DNA of 64,000 bases from Umbelopsis ramanniana AG (lineage: Eukaryota > Mucoromycota > Umbelopsidomycetes > Umbelopsidales > Umbelopsidaceae). Below are positions 33,439-43,927 of this stretch, piece after piece (position 1 is the stretch's first letter; each line of letters opens with the position of its first letter). The DNA lies in the NCBI RefSeq assembly GCF_025399195.1, contig NW_026252110.1, forward strand, positions 186,001-250,000, read 5' to 3'. The notes beneath the pieces were generated by a model. That model was not told where the DNA came from, ran no database searches, and worked only from the letters and a program-made list of their open reading frames with translations. The position numbers and the translations under genes are program-made.

Positions 33439-35083
33439 TCACTCATTCATTACTGGCATTCGAGACCTTAGAGTCTCTTCTAATACTTGTTGTACTATCG
33501 ATAAATCTCGATCCAGTCTGGTTCGCCAGTTGTTCACGGTCCCTCTAATAGCAGGTTTCCCGTTCCATACCGTCGAACTGACGTACGTTTTTTCTGTCTT
33601 CTTGATAGCGTCGATGAATTCGTCGTTTCCTCCAGGATGCGCCCATTGTTTGGCCGAGACGCGGAATAAGAATGTGTGGAGGTAAACTGGGGTAAGGAGC
33701 TCCAAGTCCGGATGTAAATCTATCCATTCACCTAAGCTTACCGCAAACTTGCAATTATTCTCGAATAATTCTTGGTACCCCTTGGCTCCATAGGTCAGCA
33801 GCGACATGTACAATGGTAGAGCTCTAAATCGACGAGAGTATTCGATACCAACGTCCATAGGTTGAGGAACGATGGTCTTGGCGGATTCAAGGTATGCTGC
33901 CTTGACTCCTCCAAAAACTTCTAAGCACATATCGATGTGCTTGGTGTAAAACAATCCACAGTCATAAGGCACGTTTAACCACTGACGTTATGTGTTAATC
34001 ATCAGTTAAAACAAGCGAACAATGGCAAGCAGTTACATACCTTGTGAGCATCAGAAGTCATACTATCTGCCAATTCAATATGCGCAGCAGATGAGGCATA
34101 CGAAGGCATAGCTCGAGCATACATACCATACGTTGCATCAATATGCAACCAAGCATCATACTTGGTACATAGCGCTCGAATCTTGTCTATATCGGCCGTG
34201 AATCCACCAGTGTTAACCTGAATCAATTTGTATCCGAGTAAATTGGTCATGGTAGCTACCGCAAAAAATCAAAGCATTTGTACCTCACCACACCCAACAG
34301 AAACAATAGAGGCTTCGGAATCACCATCTTTTTGTTCTTTGAGAATTTTCTCTAGTCTTTTCAAGTCCCAATTGCAGCCTCGATTGTCCAAAGAGACGTC
34401 GATATAGTTACTACGTCCTATTCCGGCCACTCCAACTGATTTGACAACACTTGAATGAGCGCGACCACCGATGATTTTGATAGTTTTGCCACAGAAACCA
34501 TCTTCTGCGACGTTGATATTGAATCGTTTCTTTGCAACCCACTGTCTGCCAATTAAAATGCCAGTGAGATTGCTTGCTGTTGCTCCTGTAGTTAGAACTT
34601 TTCCTGGAAATGCATCTCTTGGGATATGGCCGAGGTCTAGGACCATATCAAGTGCCAACTGTTCGATTGTGAAGGCATTTGATTCCTTTGGTTGATGTAA
34701 AATTATATTCAAATCATATAATGTTGTCAAAAAGTCACCAACAATAGCCGCTGGAGTTGTTCCTCCCATGATCAAGCCAAAATACCTAGAAAAGTTATAT
34801 AGTCAATCAAGTGAAGCAAAACTTGTCATATCTATGCAAATGTTCACCTTGGCCCATTCATATTTGGAGCATTATTCAACACGTTTTCAAGCATTTGAGA
34901 GAGTGTTTTGTCAAGAGGCTGGCCCCATTCTGGAAGGCGGGTTGATATCAAGAGTGCTTCCTCCTCTTCGTGATTGTGATTCAGCTGAACAACAGGTAGA
35001 TCATGCACATTGTCATTGCGATCAAGAGCAATTTGGACAACTTGCTCCAAAGCGGCTTGGAACTCGCTTCGAGAGATATGCAT
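33439..35083 (-). CDS. Group II pyridoxal-phosphate decarboxylase (aromatic amino-acid decarboxylase-like)
   Basis: Exons 35083-34848, 34785-34284, 34217-34041 and 33981-33439 total 1458 bases (485 aa), the usual size of this family. These enzymes remove the carboxyl group from amino acids such as tyrosine, tryptophan, histidine or glutamate. Conserved blocks: NGPRYFGLIMGGTTPAAIVGDFL, GKVLTTGATASNL, GRAHSSVVKSVGVAGIG, the segment with WLHIDATYG for PLP contact, and SDAHKWLNVPYDCG, where the Lys forms the Schiff base; an intron falls directly after that Lys. The C-terminal RTRLDRDLSIVQQVLEE is also typical. The substrate cannot be decided by eye; the sequence fits the aromatic or tyrosine decarboxylase branch better than glutamate decarboxylase. 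No targeting signal is seen, so the enzyme is probably cytosolic. Confidence 0.88.
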
Positions 35084-36394
35084 CGTTTAAAATGACAAGC
35101 AGAAGCTAAAAAGAAGTATTTAATTGGAATCACTACACTAGATGATGCCTCTTATGTTAATTATTCTGGTGAAAATGATGTGCAACTTTGGCTTGTATAG
35201 CAGTATGCCAATAGGAGCCTCCAAATATTGACACCCAGGGATGCATATTCCGATCATCTAAGCTGTCATATAATTTCCCAAATGCATCGATCTTAGGGAT
35301 GCATATAACGTTATTGTTATGAACAGCTTAAATAAGTTCAAGTTCTCCTTTACTGGGGTAAGGCTAACGAACTTTCCAGAAAACAAAAAAAGCCCGCGCA
35401 AAAGGGATTGCATGTTACCCCATCACAAAGCTTATTTGTCGAATCCAGACATAACAGATTACGAAAAAGGAGAAGAAATGACGGACAGCAGCAGAAGCTT
35501 TTAATGAGAAGACATCCTCTGTTCGACGTTGCGCGGTTGGACAACGCCACTATTTTATGGTAATTGTGACCATAGCATTTGCATTGCTTATTTGGGGCGA
35601 CTGCAATTGTTCCTTCATATTACGCGTCCACAACAAAAGCATAGATGGGAGGAAGAGTCCCCTTCAATACTAGTAAATACCCGTATAATGAAGAATTATT
35701 TATTCAGAGCCATTCATGAGCTTTCCGTTCAAGGGTTGCCTGAATTCAAGTTTTTCATTCATTGATTCAAATTCAAGCATTGAATTTATGTTAGTAGTAG
35801 TCACTAGCAAACAAAAAGGAGACATAAGGCAATGCAGTGGGATACCCTCAGTTATTTAGACAAATGTAGGAGCTAAACGGAAGCCTAATAAAGGAATAAC
35901 AAGCCTTCGACGGAGACCACAAATAGAGCCATTAAGTCTTTTCAGACATATTACATGGCGATGGATCTGATGACATCGAAACTATACGTTTTTCCTGTTA
36001 TTTTTACGCCTGCAGTAGTGCGAGCAAACACCCGCGTTACTCACAAACTTTTATATGCTGGACAAGATTTAGCTTCAACGTGGAGAACCCATGCTAACAT
36101 GCTAAGCAGGGAAGTGTGTCTAACGTTAGGACAGCTTTAGATATCTACATTTCAAATATTTGCAATACGTGAAAACATTTTCTCCTCCGATAAACGAACG
36201 ACCGTTAATAAAAGTCCCTGACGATGAGCTTCCTGCATCAGCGAGGGGCATCACGAGCTTCATTTTTGCCGATCCAAATGTCAATACAGCTGGGTTGCTG
36301 TCATACAAATTGACTTCTGTTTGTTGTTTCCACCAATGCCCTCAATCTACGGCCTGCGATACATACGCAAATCACATCATTGTGTGCTTTATTA
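35084..36394. other. Intergenic region, no gene supported
   Basis: About 1.3 kb between the PLP decarboxylase start and the SNX4 3' end. Open frames of 60-85 codons occur on both strands at 35955-36420, but none shows a domain I trust. No RNA gene or repeat seen. Confidence 0.5.
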
Positions 36395-38540
36395 TCAATT
36401 TTCTTCTACATGAATAGCTTCCAAAGTATTGATAACATCCTTCCAGTCCCTCAATGCCTGAGTTAAGCTGTTAGAAGGATGCATACAAATTGTGCAATGA
36501 TCGACTAGTAGGCTCACCTTAGTATAAAATTCCGTTTTCACACCAGTATAGCCTTCGAGAGCGTTCTTAATTTCGACAGTTCGAGATTCCTCAAAGTACT
36601 TGTATTCTCTCTCCACTTGATCTGAAAATGAAGTTGACACTTCTTTGCTTTGCTCAGTTGCCTCTTGCAACTACAATGATCAATGTTATTAAAAAGGTAA
36701 TGTTGCTAGCACCAACGCTGGGAGTAACGGCTTACTTCTCGGATACGCATATCCAATTTGAGGATCTTCTCCCTTCTCATTTTCTCCGAATCGATACCTC
36801 TGGCTTCTTGTATCTTGTCAGTAAGGTAGCCGGTAATATTGAGGCCACGATCCATCATTGACGGATGCATAGTCCTTTCTCGCTCCTTCTCTGTTGCTGC
36901 CAAATACTCTGTCAACTCCTCGTAATCAACTTGCTTTTGGTCGCGTAATTTCAAGACGGTCTGCAATACAAGGTCTTAATACTGTGCTGCCGCTTTCATT
37001 TCCATTTCGTCGTGTATCTCACCTTAACGGCAGTACAATATGCGATGTACTCGTGTATTTCACTGATCCAATCAGCCTCGCCCTTGTCAGACTTAGAGAA
37101 AACTACGTCAATAGATGCATAACAGGTATCTTTTTTTTCAGTAACTCGCTACTAACCAGATTTTTCATAGCTCTTGAGTACTCAGTTGCTGTTTCCGCAA
37201 ATCGCAGTATTGGAACTGTAATGCCGCTTTCAAGATTCGCTAGCCCTTGCATACTGCTAGCGAATTCCTTGTAATCTTGGGAGAGCTCTATTTCAAAGGG
37301 CAAACTTTTGCATAAACGTCCGGTTTGACAAACAAATATTTCATGCTTACGACCTTACCTTCTTGTCGTTTGTTGGTTCGATTCAGAGTCTTCTCGATTA
37401 GAGTCAAGTTCTCCTCCAGTTTATCCAACTGTTCTTTCATATTTACAAACCGTTCGTCTGGATTCTTAATTTTACTGAATGCATTGAGCAATGAATCACT
37501 AAAGGTATCAAGCATGGTCTCTTGTTGTTCGCGTAATGCACGAGCAGAGGTATCGTTCTAGAATGAGTATGAGTGATAAATTATAGTCATGAATTAGCGG
37601 AAATTATAGAAACTTTCAAGTGCATGACCTACTTACAAATTTCGGTGACTCCAGGAACATCTCAAAAAATTCGGCGTTGCTTAGTATAGGGTGTCTACCA
37701 ATCCTTTCAACAAAGTTTTGCAAGCTGGCTCTTCGCTTTTCCACAAAATCACCTCCGAAGCGGTCTCCTCGGACATACTCTGATTATAAAATTCATCAAT
37801 AAATCATGCTAGTCATCGGTAACTCATAGGGCTTGATAAAAGTTAGCTTACCCATCCGATGCTTCTCGGGTAAAGAAGGAACAAAGCAAGCGGGGAAATG
37901 AGCATTTAATACATTATATAACCAAACAAAGTCTTGAAAACGTCTTCGCACTGATGCTTTCTGAAATATTTAAAAACACACATCAGAGATACTGAAAAGT
38001 GACATTCATGTACCAACAACGTAAACTGTGGATACTTACATCGGAGGTGATCAGATAAGACATGTACGTGGATTGGCCATCCGTTTCCTTCTCAGGGTCC
38101 GATACTCGAATGTTTCGGTCTGTAATAATATGAGTCGTCTTGTAGGCGCTTGTTGAAGGGTTATTATAGATAGTTGTTGGGGCAAGCTGTGATTCGAGGT
38201 AAGGATTGAAGACGGGTCGATTAAGGTCGTAGTTGGTGGAATAGGTGTCGGTGAGATTACTTGTCGAAGCTAATGAGTCATTCTGTTCATAATGGTATTA
38301 TTATTATTATTATTATTATTTGATTTTTTTCTCACAGGGCCATGCTTCTATGCTTACTTGGCTTTCAAAGTTATTGTCGAGCTTCAAGGTACTGTTCATG
38401 GAATCTGCAATGTCCGACAATGGGTCAATAGTAGCCGTGTCAGCATGTCGACTTTTGCCGAGGGGGCTACTATCGTCCATTCCGGTGGTAGCATCTTGTA
38501 TATCCCACTGAACGCTGTCATATTCGTCGGTTTCTTCCAT
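36395..38540 (-). CDS. SNX4: Sorting nexin Snx4/Atg24 (PX-BAR)
   Basis: Ten exons: 38540-38358, 38282-38040, 37960-37852, 37779-37637, 37557-37359, 37275-37157, 37091-37023, 36960-36736, 36670-36518 and 36457-36395; total 1506 bases (501 aa). Snx4 returns cargo from endosomes to the Golgi and works in selective autophagy. After an acidic N-terminus of about 110 residues comes the PX domain: VRRRFQDFVWLYNVL, FPACFVPSLPEKHRMEY, VRGDRFGGDFVEKRRASLQNF and RIGRHPILS, containing the basic residues that bind phosphatidylinositol 3-phosphate. The rest is the helical BAR region, ending EFYTKALRDWKDVINTLEAI. The last intron (36517-36458) is inferred because splicing it restores the family's terminal helix. 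It is divergent from SKI8. Confidence 0.9.
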
Positions 38541-38694
38541 GATGTACTGGAGTGAGCGCACTTCGAAGGCCAAGTCGAATGACTTAAAACGGTCAGCCAA
38601 GCAAGCGGGGAATGATCACGTGTGACTGTCTTCCAAGCTCAATGGCTTCACAGCTCGAGAATCGCGACGCTGTTCTTGAAGTTGAAGAGAGGAA
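38541..38694. promoter_or_regulatory. Divergent SNX4/SKI8 promoter with a CACGTG element
   Basis: The two start codons are 154 bases apart. A palindromic CACGTG (38617-38622) lies midway. Such E-box/Pho4/Cbf1-type sites are bound by bHLH factors in fungi; its use here is inference. Part of the SKI8 leader, including an upstream ATG at 38642, also lies in this interval. Confidence 0.45.
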
Positions 38695-40025
38695 ATGGTA
38701 AGTTGTGTTCTCCACAAAGAGTAGACAAATGCGCGGAATCCCTTGAACTAAGACTTACGTCTACATGACTTTAATGTAGCCCACTACATATATACCAACT
38801 GTGGTCAAAGATGACGGTAATAATCTCGACCAAGCGCCAAACAACGATTCGGAAAAGTATCATATAAACTAATGCCACAACAAATAACTTTTAGCTCACA
38901 GAGAAGGAGTTTGGGGTGTAGCCTGGTCATCTGTGACCGATACGGTTATAACTGGATCGTTGGACTGCACTGTAAAATGCTGGTAAGGGGATTCGGTTAA
39001 ACCTCATCCATTTATATCACACGGATAGTTGATGGACATGACATTTGTAGGGATGGAGCATCCGGAGACGAAAAATTCAAACTGGAAGGACATAGTACAG
39101 GAATCATTTCTGTGGATACCAATAGGAGTGGATCATGTAAGTCAAATCAGTATTGTTATTGTCACATTTTAGTACTTCTGACAAGTGTTGTATTCAATGC
39201 CAGTGGCTATATCAACATCAATCGATTCAAACATTCGTGTATGGGATTTGGAAAATGAAGGAAAGCTATTACATAGCATTTCAGCGCCACCAGGAGAGGC
39301 ATGGACATCCAAGTGCAGCCCTGATGGATCACATTTCGCTTCTGGCTCATACAGCGGCCATCTGAACATTTACAATATTGAGAGTGGTCAACAAGTGTCA
39401 TCGCTAGCAACAAAGAAGCAATTCATCATGTCAACTGCATATGTAAGTCTTATGATATCAGAGTTACCGAGATGCTGGCGAACCAACTGACCCTGTCAAT
39501 AGAGTGCGGATGGCAAATACTTGGCCTGTGGAGCCGAAACTGGCATCATATATGTCTTCGATGTTGAAACTAGTCAGTTGGTACACACATTATCAGGTAT
39601 GTTTCCAAATCTATGTCCAAATTCTGTGATTCACCTATTCAATATTACGATATTTAGGACATGCAATGGCCGTTCGAACGTTATCGTTTGCTGCTGATTC
39701 TCGAACGTTAATAAGTGGATCAGATGATAAACGGATTCATGTGTATGATGTTGAACATGGACAAGTGGCAGCGGCACTCACTGGTCACAACGACTGGGTT
39801 TTGTCGGTGGCATCAAATCCCAATATCTCCAAACAGCAAATGGCAAGCGCAGGTTCAGACAAACAAGTCAAGATATGGGATCTTGGAATGCGACAAGTTC
39901 TGGAAACTCACGAAGTCCATGTAGACCAAGTCTGGGGTGTTTGCTGGAATTCAGAAGGTACAAAACTTGTATCTGCTTCTGACGACAAATCTATCAAGTG
40001 GTTTGCTGCTAGCGGCTCAGGATAG
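38695..40025 (+). CDS. SKI8: Ski complex WD40 subunit Ski8/Wdr61
   Basis: Exons 38695-38697, 38780-38816, 38895-38982, 39051-39136, 39204-39442, 39503-39596 and 39658-40025 total 915 bases (304 aa); human WDR61 is 305 aa. Ski8 is a beta-propeller in the cytoplasmic Ski2-Ski3-Ski8 complex that feeds mRNA to the exosome, and it also links to the PAF complex and meiotic recombination. Seven WD repeats are visible; landmarks include AHREGVWGVAW, TVITGSLDCTVKCWD, IRVWDLENEGKLLHSI, SADGKYLACGAETGIIYVFD, LSGHAMAVRTLSFAADS and HVDQVWGVCWNSEGTKLVSASDD. The first exon of the frame contributes only the ATG. An ATG at 38642 is out of frame with this product. The chosen start gives 13 residues before the first repeat, as in the human protein. 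Confidence 0.92.
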
Positions 40026-40387
40026 ACAATGTGTATCGATGCACCATTCTGTAAAGATGATCATGATAGAAAGTTCAGTAGTTAGAATTCAATGTTTAGC
40101 TGCAAGTGATTGACGGCCAAGGAAAGGAAGTACGCGATGGTATAAAAGTGCTACTGCCAGCGACTTTCAATTTCTACCTCCCTTAATTACAGAAACCAAT
40201 TTCAGTTTGTCGGCCCAATTAAACACGCAAAAAATTATTTTTTTGGCACCCAAATTTTTTTTTTTTTGTCTCATTCACTGGTTTTGTCACTAAGATCGGG
40301 GCTCCAAAACAACCTGCCGGGCAGAGTGGCCGACAGATATCTTCTTTTTCATCTCCAATTTTATTACATCTTGTCAGACGAAAAGTC

Positions 40388-42268
40388 ATGGTGAACTCAG
40401 ATCGGCCCTACACAGTTGACGATAACGTTCGTTTCATAAACTCAACTGTTAATTCAGTATATGAGTTGGTAGCTCTGATTCCAGGATCAGACATCATTAT
40501 GAACTACCTCAAAGAATCATACCAACATGATCCCTTTCGTGTCGTCCTTGAGCTGTTCCTTGTCTTCTTTGCTATCAAATACATGCTAGCCAAGCGCTAT
40601 AAACCCAATGATAACTCTGTCAAGTTGACGAACAAGGCAAGTTATATTACTATATCTTTCGGCACATGTTAGATAATTTGAATTTCAATTAATGGCACAT
40701 ACTGACATGGTGTTTGGCTTCAATAGGAGATTAATGAACTTGTTGAAGAATGGCATCCAGAGCCTCTTGTGCCTGCATTGAGCTCTTTCGATCGCATGAC
40801 CTTGGAAAAGACTCCTGTTATTATTGGACCTCAATCTGCAAAGCCAAAAGTCGCTGGGCATACAAAGCCTCTACTCAATCTTGCCACTACCAATTATATC
40901 AACCTTGTGTCTTCTGAACAGATTAAGGAGAAGGCTATCAGTACGCTTAGAAACTATGGTGTAGGTTCATGTGGACCTCCCGGTTTCTACGGAACTATCG
41001 ATGTACACATGGATTTGGAAAAAGATATCGCTAGATTCCTTGGTACTGATGAATGTATCATCTATGCCCAAGGTTTCTCTACCATTTCATCTGTCATTCC
41101 TGCTTTCTCTAAGAGAGGCGATCTTCTTGTTGTGTAAGTTACTACATGTGATATATTGTGCTGAACATGACACCATACTGAGTCAATCACATTATTAGCG
41201 ACGAGGGTGTCAACTTTGCTGTTCAGAAAGGTGTTCAAATCTCACGTTCAAATGTCCGTTGGTTCAAGCATAACGATGTTGAAGACTTAGAACGAGTCCT
41301 TGAAGAAATTCGTGTTGATGACCTTGTGGTAAATTAATCAACACAATTATGTCGATGTAACTGGTATTTCATTTATTTATATTTGACATTTGACAATTGT
41401 AGCACAAGAAGCGCTTGACAAGACGTTTTATCGTTACCGAAGGTCTATTTGCAAACTATGGTGATATTGCTCCCCTTTCAAAAATTGTACGTGTTCCGTT
41501 ACAGACTTTTTTCTTTTTCATAATATCTTGCTAACTTTGACCCATGCCGTTTGCTTCCAGGTTGAATTGAAGACCAAATACAAGTACCGTTTGATTCTGG
41601 ATGAATCCCAATCCATTGGTGTTTTGGGCAAACGCGGTGCTGGTTTGACCGATTTATTCAACGTCAACCCTAGCCAAGTCGATATGATCGTCGGTTCCAT
41701 GTCGACCGCTCTTTGTTCGTCAGGAGGTTTCTGTGCTGGCTCTAATGAAATCATTGATCATCAGCGTCTCTCTGGTTCCGCATATTGTTACTCTGCATCT
41801 ATTCCCGCCATGTTGGCAGTTTCTGCTAGTGAAGCTCTGAAGATCATTCAACAGCAGCCTTCCATTCTCACCGAGCTTAGTGAACGCATGCAATCCGTTC
41901 GCCAAACTCTTAAGCACAAATCAATGGAGCCGCTGATTGATCTCTTCAGTGCCGACATGGACTCTCCTGCACCATTCTTACATATCCGTGCCAAGCCAAC
42001 GTTCTTGAAGCTCCACTTGAAGGGTGAAGAGACTGAAGTTTCCCGCGAAGACGAAGAGCGACTTCTCCAAGACGTCGTTGATGAGTGTGCCTATCAAGGC
42101 GTTCTCATCACTCGTGCCAAGTATGTTGTTGAGCAAGAGAGACACTGCCCTAAGCCTAGTATCAAAATCTACGCTACTACTGGTCTTACAAAGAAAGAGA
42201 CCGAAAAGGCAGCTTCTGTTGTCAAGGCTGCCATTATCAAGGTATTTGGCAAGTGGAGACGTGCCTAG
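40388..42268 (+). CDS. LCB1: Serine palmitoyltransferase subunit 1 (Lcb1)
   Basis: Exons 40388-40636, 40727-41133, 41199-41328, 41403-41486 and 41561-42268 total 1578 bases (525 aa). Lcb1 pairs with Lcb2 in the ER membrane to make 3-ketosphinganine from serine and palmitoyl-CoA, the first step of sphingolipid synthesis. One N-terminal membrane helix is seen ([18 protein letters not shown]). The alpha-oxoamine synthase fold follows: [75 protein letters not shown] and [18 protein letters not shown]. As in all Lcb1 proteins the PLP lysine is missing: the corresponding region reads [14 protein letters not shown]. The Cys in [14 protein letters not shown] corresponds to the position mutated in human sensory neuropathy. 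Intron 1 has a GC donor. Confidence 0.94.
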
Positions 42269-42605
42269 GAACCTTGCCTGCAAAACCGGCGGCCCCAAAC
42301 ATTTCCGGATTGATACAATTTGCGTTTAATTTTGTTGCTAGCTTTAATAATATATAATTTTCGTTTCCATCATTGGGTGAGCTGTTATCGAGTATTTTTT
42401 GAAGGATGGTTTGCAATAGCTTATACGAACTTTAGCAGTATCAAGGTGTATGGCGTGTTCGATAGAAGCACCAATGTCGGGCAATGAGTGGCAAGCGGGG
42501 GCAAAACGGATCAAGCTCGAGTTTGTCGACGTCATCAAAATTTTCAATAAGCCAAAAAATAACTACAGGCAGAGCGGTCGGTTACTAGCACCAAGTACAG
42601 TCAAC

Positions 42606-43143
42606 ATGCGTTTTACAAAGTCTCTTTTTCAAGCTGTTACCAAGGTCAGTATTCATCTTGTTTGAATGACATAATGTGGAGCGTTCAATTTCCAAACATT
42701 GGACAATTTACGACGATTTCAATAATTTGCCGTTTCAACCCCCATGGAGGATTGAATCTGACTTTTTTTCAAATGTACTAACGCTCGTGATATCTTTCTA
42801 GTCCACCACAGGCCTCGCTGGTATTCCAGTTCACCCAAACCCTCGCCCACATTTGATCAGCACATACAACGCCACGTTGACTGCAGCTTCACGTCTCCCT
42901 GCCACCGCCGTCTATCGTCAAGCCGTTGAATCTGTCACGCAACATCGCTTGTCCGTCGTCAACGCTACCGAAAACGTCAATGAAATAGAAGAGCAGTTGA
43001 ACGCTGGTCAGATTGAAGAAGTCATCTTGCAGGCTGAAGATGAGTTGAAGTTGCTCGCCAAAATGGAGGAGTGGAAGCCTTGGGAGAACCTTGAAGTTCC
43101 CACCCCAAAGGGTCAGTGGGATTATAACGGAACCAAGGAGTAG
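42606..43143 (+). CDS. NDUFA5: NADH dehydrogenase (complex I) subunit NDUFA5 / 29.9 kDa type
   Basis: Two exons, 42606-42644 and 42802-43143, total 381 bases (126 aa), close to the 116 aa animal protein. It is an accessory subunit of the matrix arm of mitochondrial complex I. The start MRFTKSLFQAVTK is short and basic and fits a mitochondrial entry signal. Family landmarks are TTGLAGIPVHPNPRPHLISTYN, PATAVYRQAVESVTQHRLSV, GQIEEVILQAEDELKLL and KMEEWKPWENLEVP. The presence of this gene implies a canonical respiratory complex I. The donor GTCAGT is slightly off consensus but the frame is clean. Confidence 0.92.
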
Positions 43144-43927
43144 AGCCCATACATGTAGTAATTAGAGCCTGTTGAATACCGCCATAACAACCCACCTAAA
43201 AAGAAAAAATTACAAATCTTTCATTACAACCAAAGACTCTTTTTAATTTTTTTTTTTTTGGGCAATGCATCAAATGATGTGTGATTATGCCACGTTATAA
43301 GTGGATGGCACACCACTTGTGCTCGGTGGTTTATGATGTTGGCTGCTTTTATGCATGAGCGCACTTGCCTTTGCTGCCAAACAGCATCATCCATGATGCA
43401 GCGCTGGAAACAGATACATACCGATTAAGCTACTGTTTCTAATTAGGAATGGGCAAGTTTCCAGTTGAACCGAAAAGGATCTAAACTAAGCATGTTGGTG
43501 AGAACTTCTCTTAACCGCAGACCCACTCTCCCATAAATATACTTTACGCAGTAACGAATGTGTAAAGACTCTTCCACTTCGAGACAAATGTAGATGATGG
43601 TTAAGAAGAGAAAGTAATTGTGAAGGACTTGGACCCGTCAGATTACCAATCTGTGCCAAAAAGCTCCACTGAGGGTCCAGGTGATCATAATCTTTGCCAC
43701 GCAAACCTTGCTTGCTACAAGATCGATTAGACAACCCCATAATTGGTGGTGGCCATGGCTGGGAAACCACTTTTTCCGTTTTTGAAGATTTGCCAATTTC
43801 AGCCCCGTACTTAGCTTTTCTCGACCACTGAGTCCTTTACCCGTACCTTTCCCGCGAACAACACAAATCGTGTGTCCTCACACTACCGGCAACCATCTTT
43901 CAACATTAAAGTTGGCACACCGTTGTC
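43144..43927. other. Intergenic region with an unassigned minus-strand frame
   Basis: About 780 bases. A minus-strand frame is open for over 110 codons (about 43830-43486); its only ATG is internal, at 43740. It carries no motif I recognise. T-runs near 43240 probably belong to the NDUFA5 3' flank. Confidence 0.5.

Noticed and set aside
36126-36308. Minus-strand frame with DAGSSSSGTFINGRSF, similar to the FHA-domain core
   Set aside because: Only this short stretch resembles an FHA domain. The flanking GR and SxxH motifs are missing, the frame is 60 codons, and no splice extension restores a domain.
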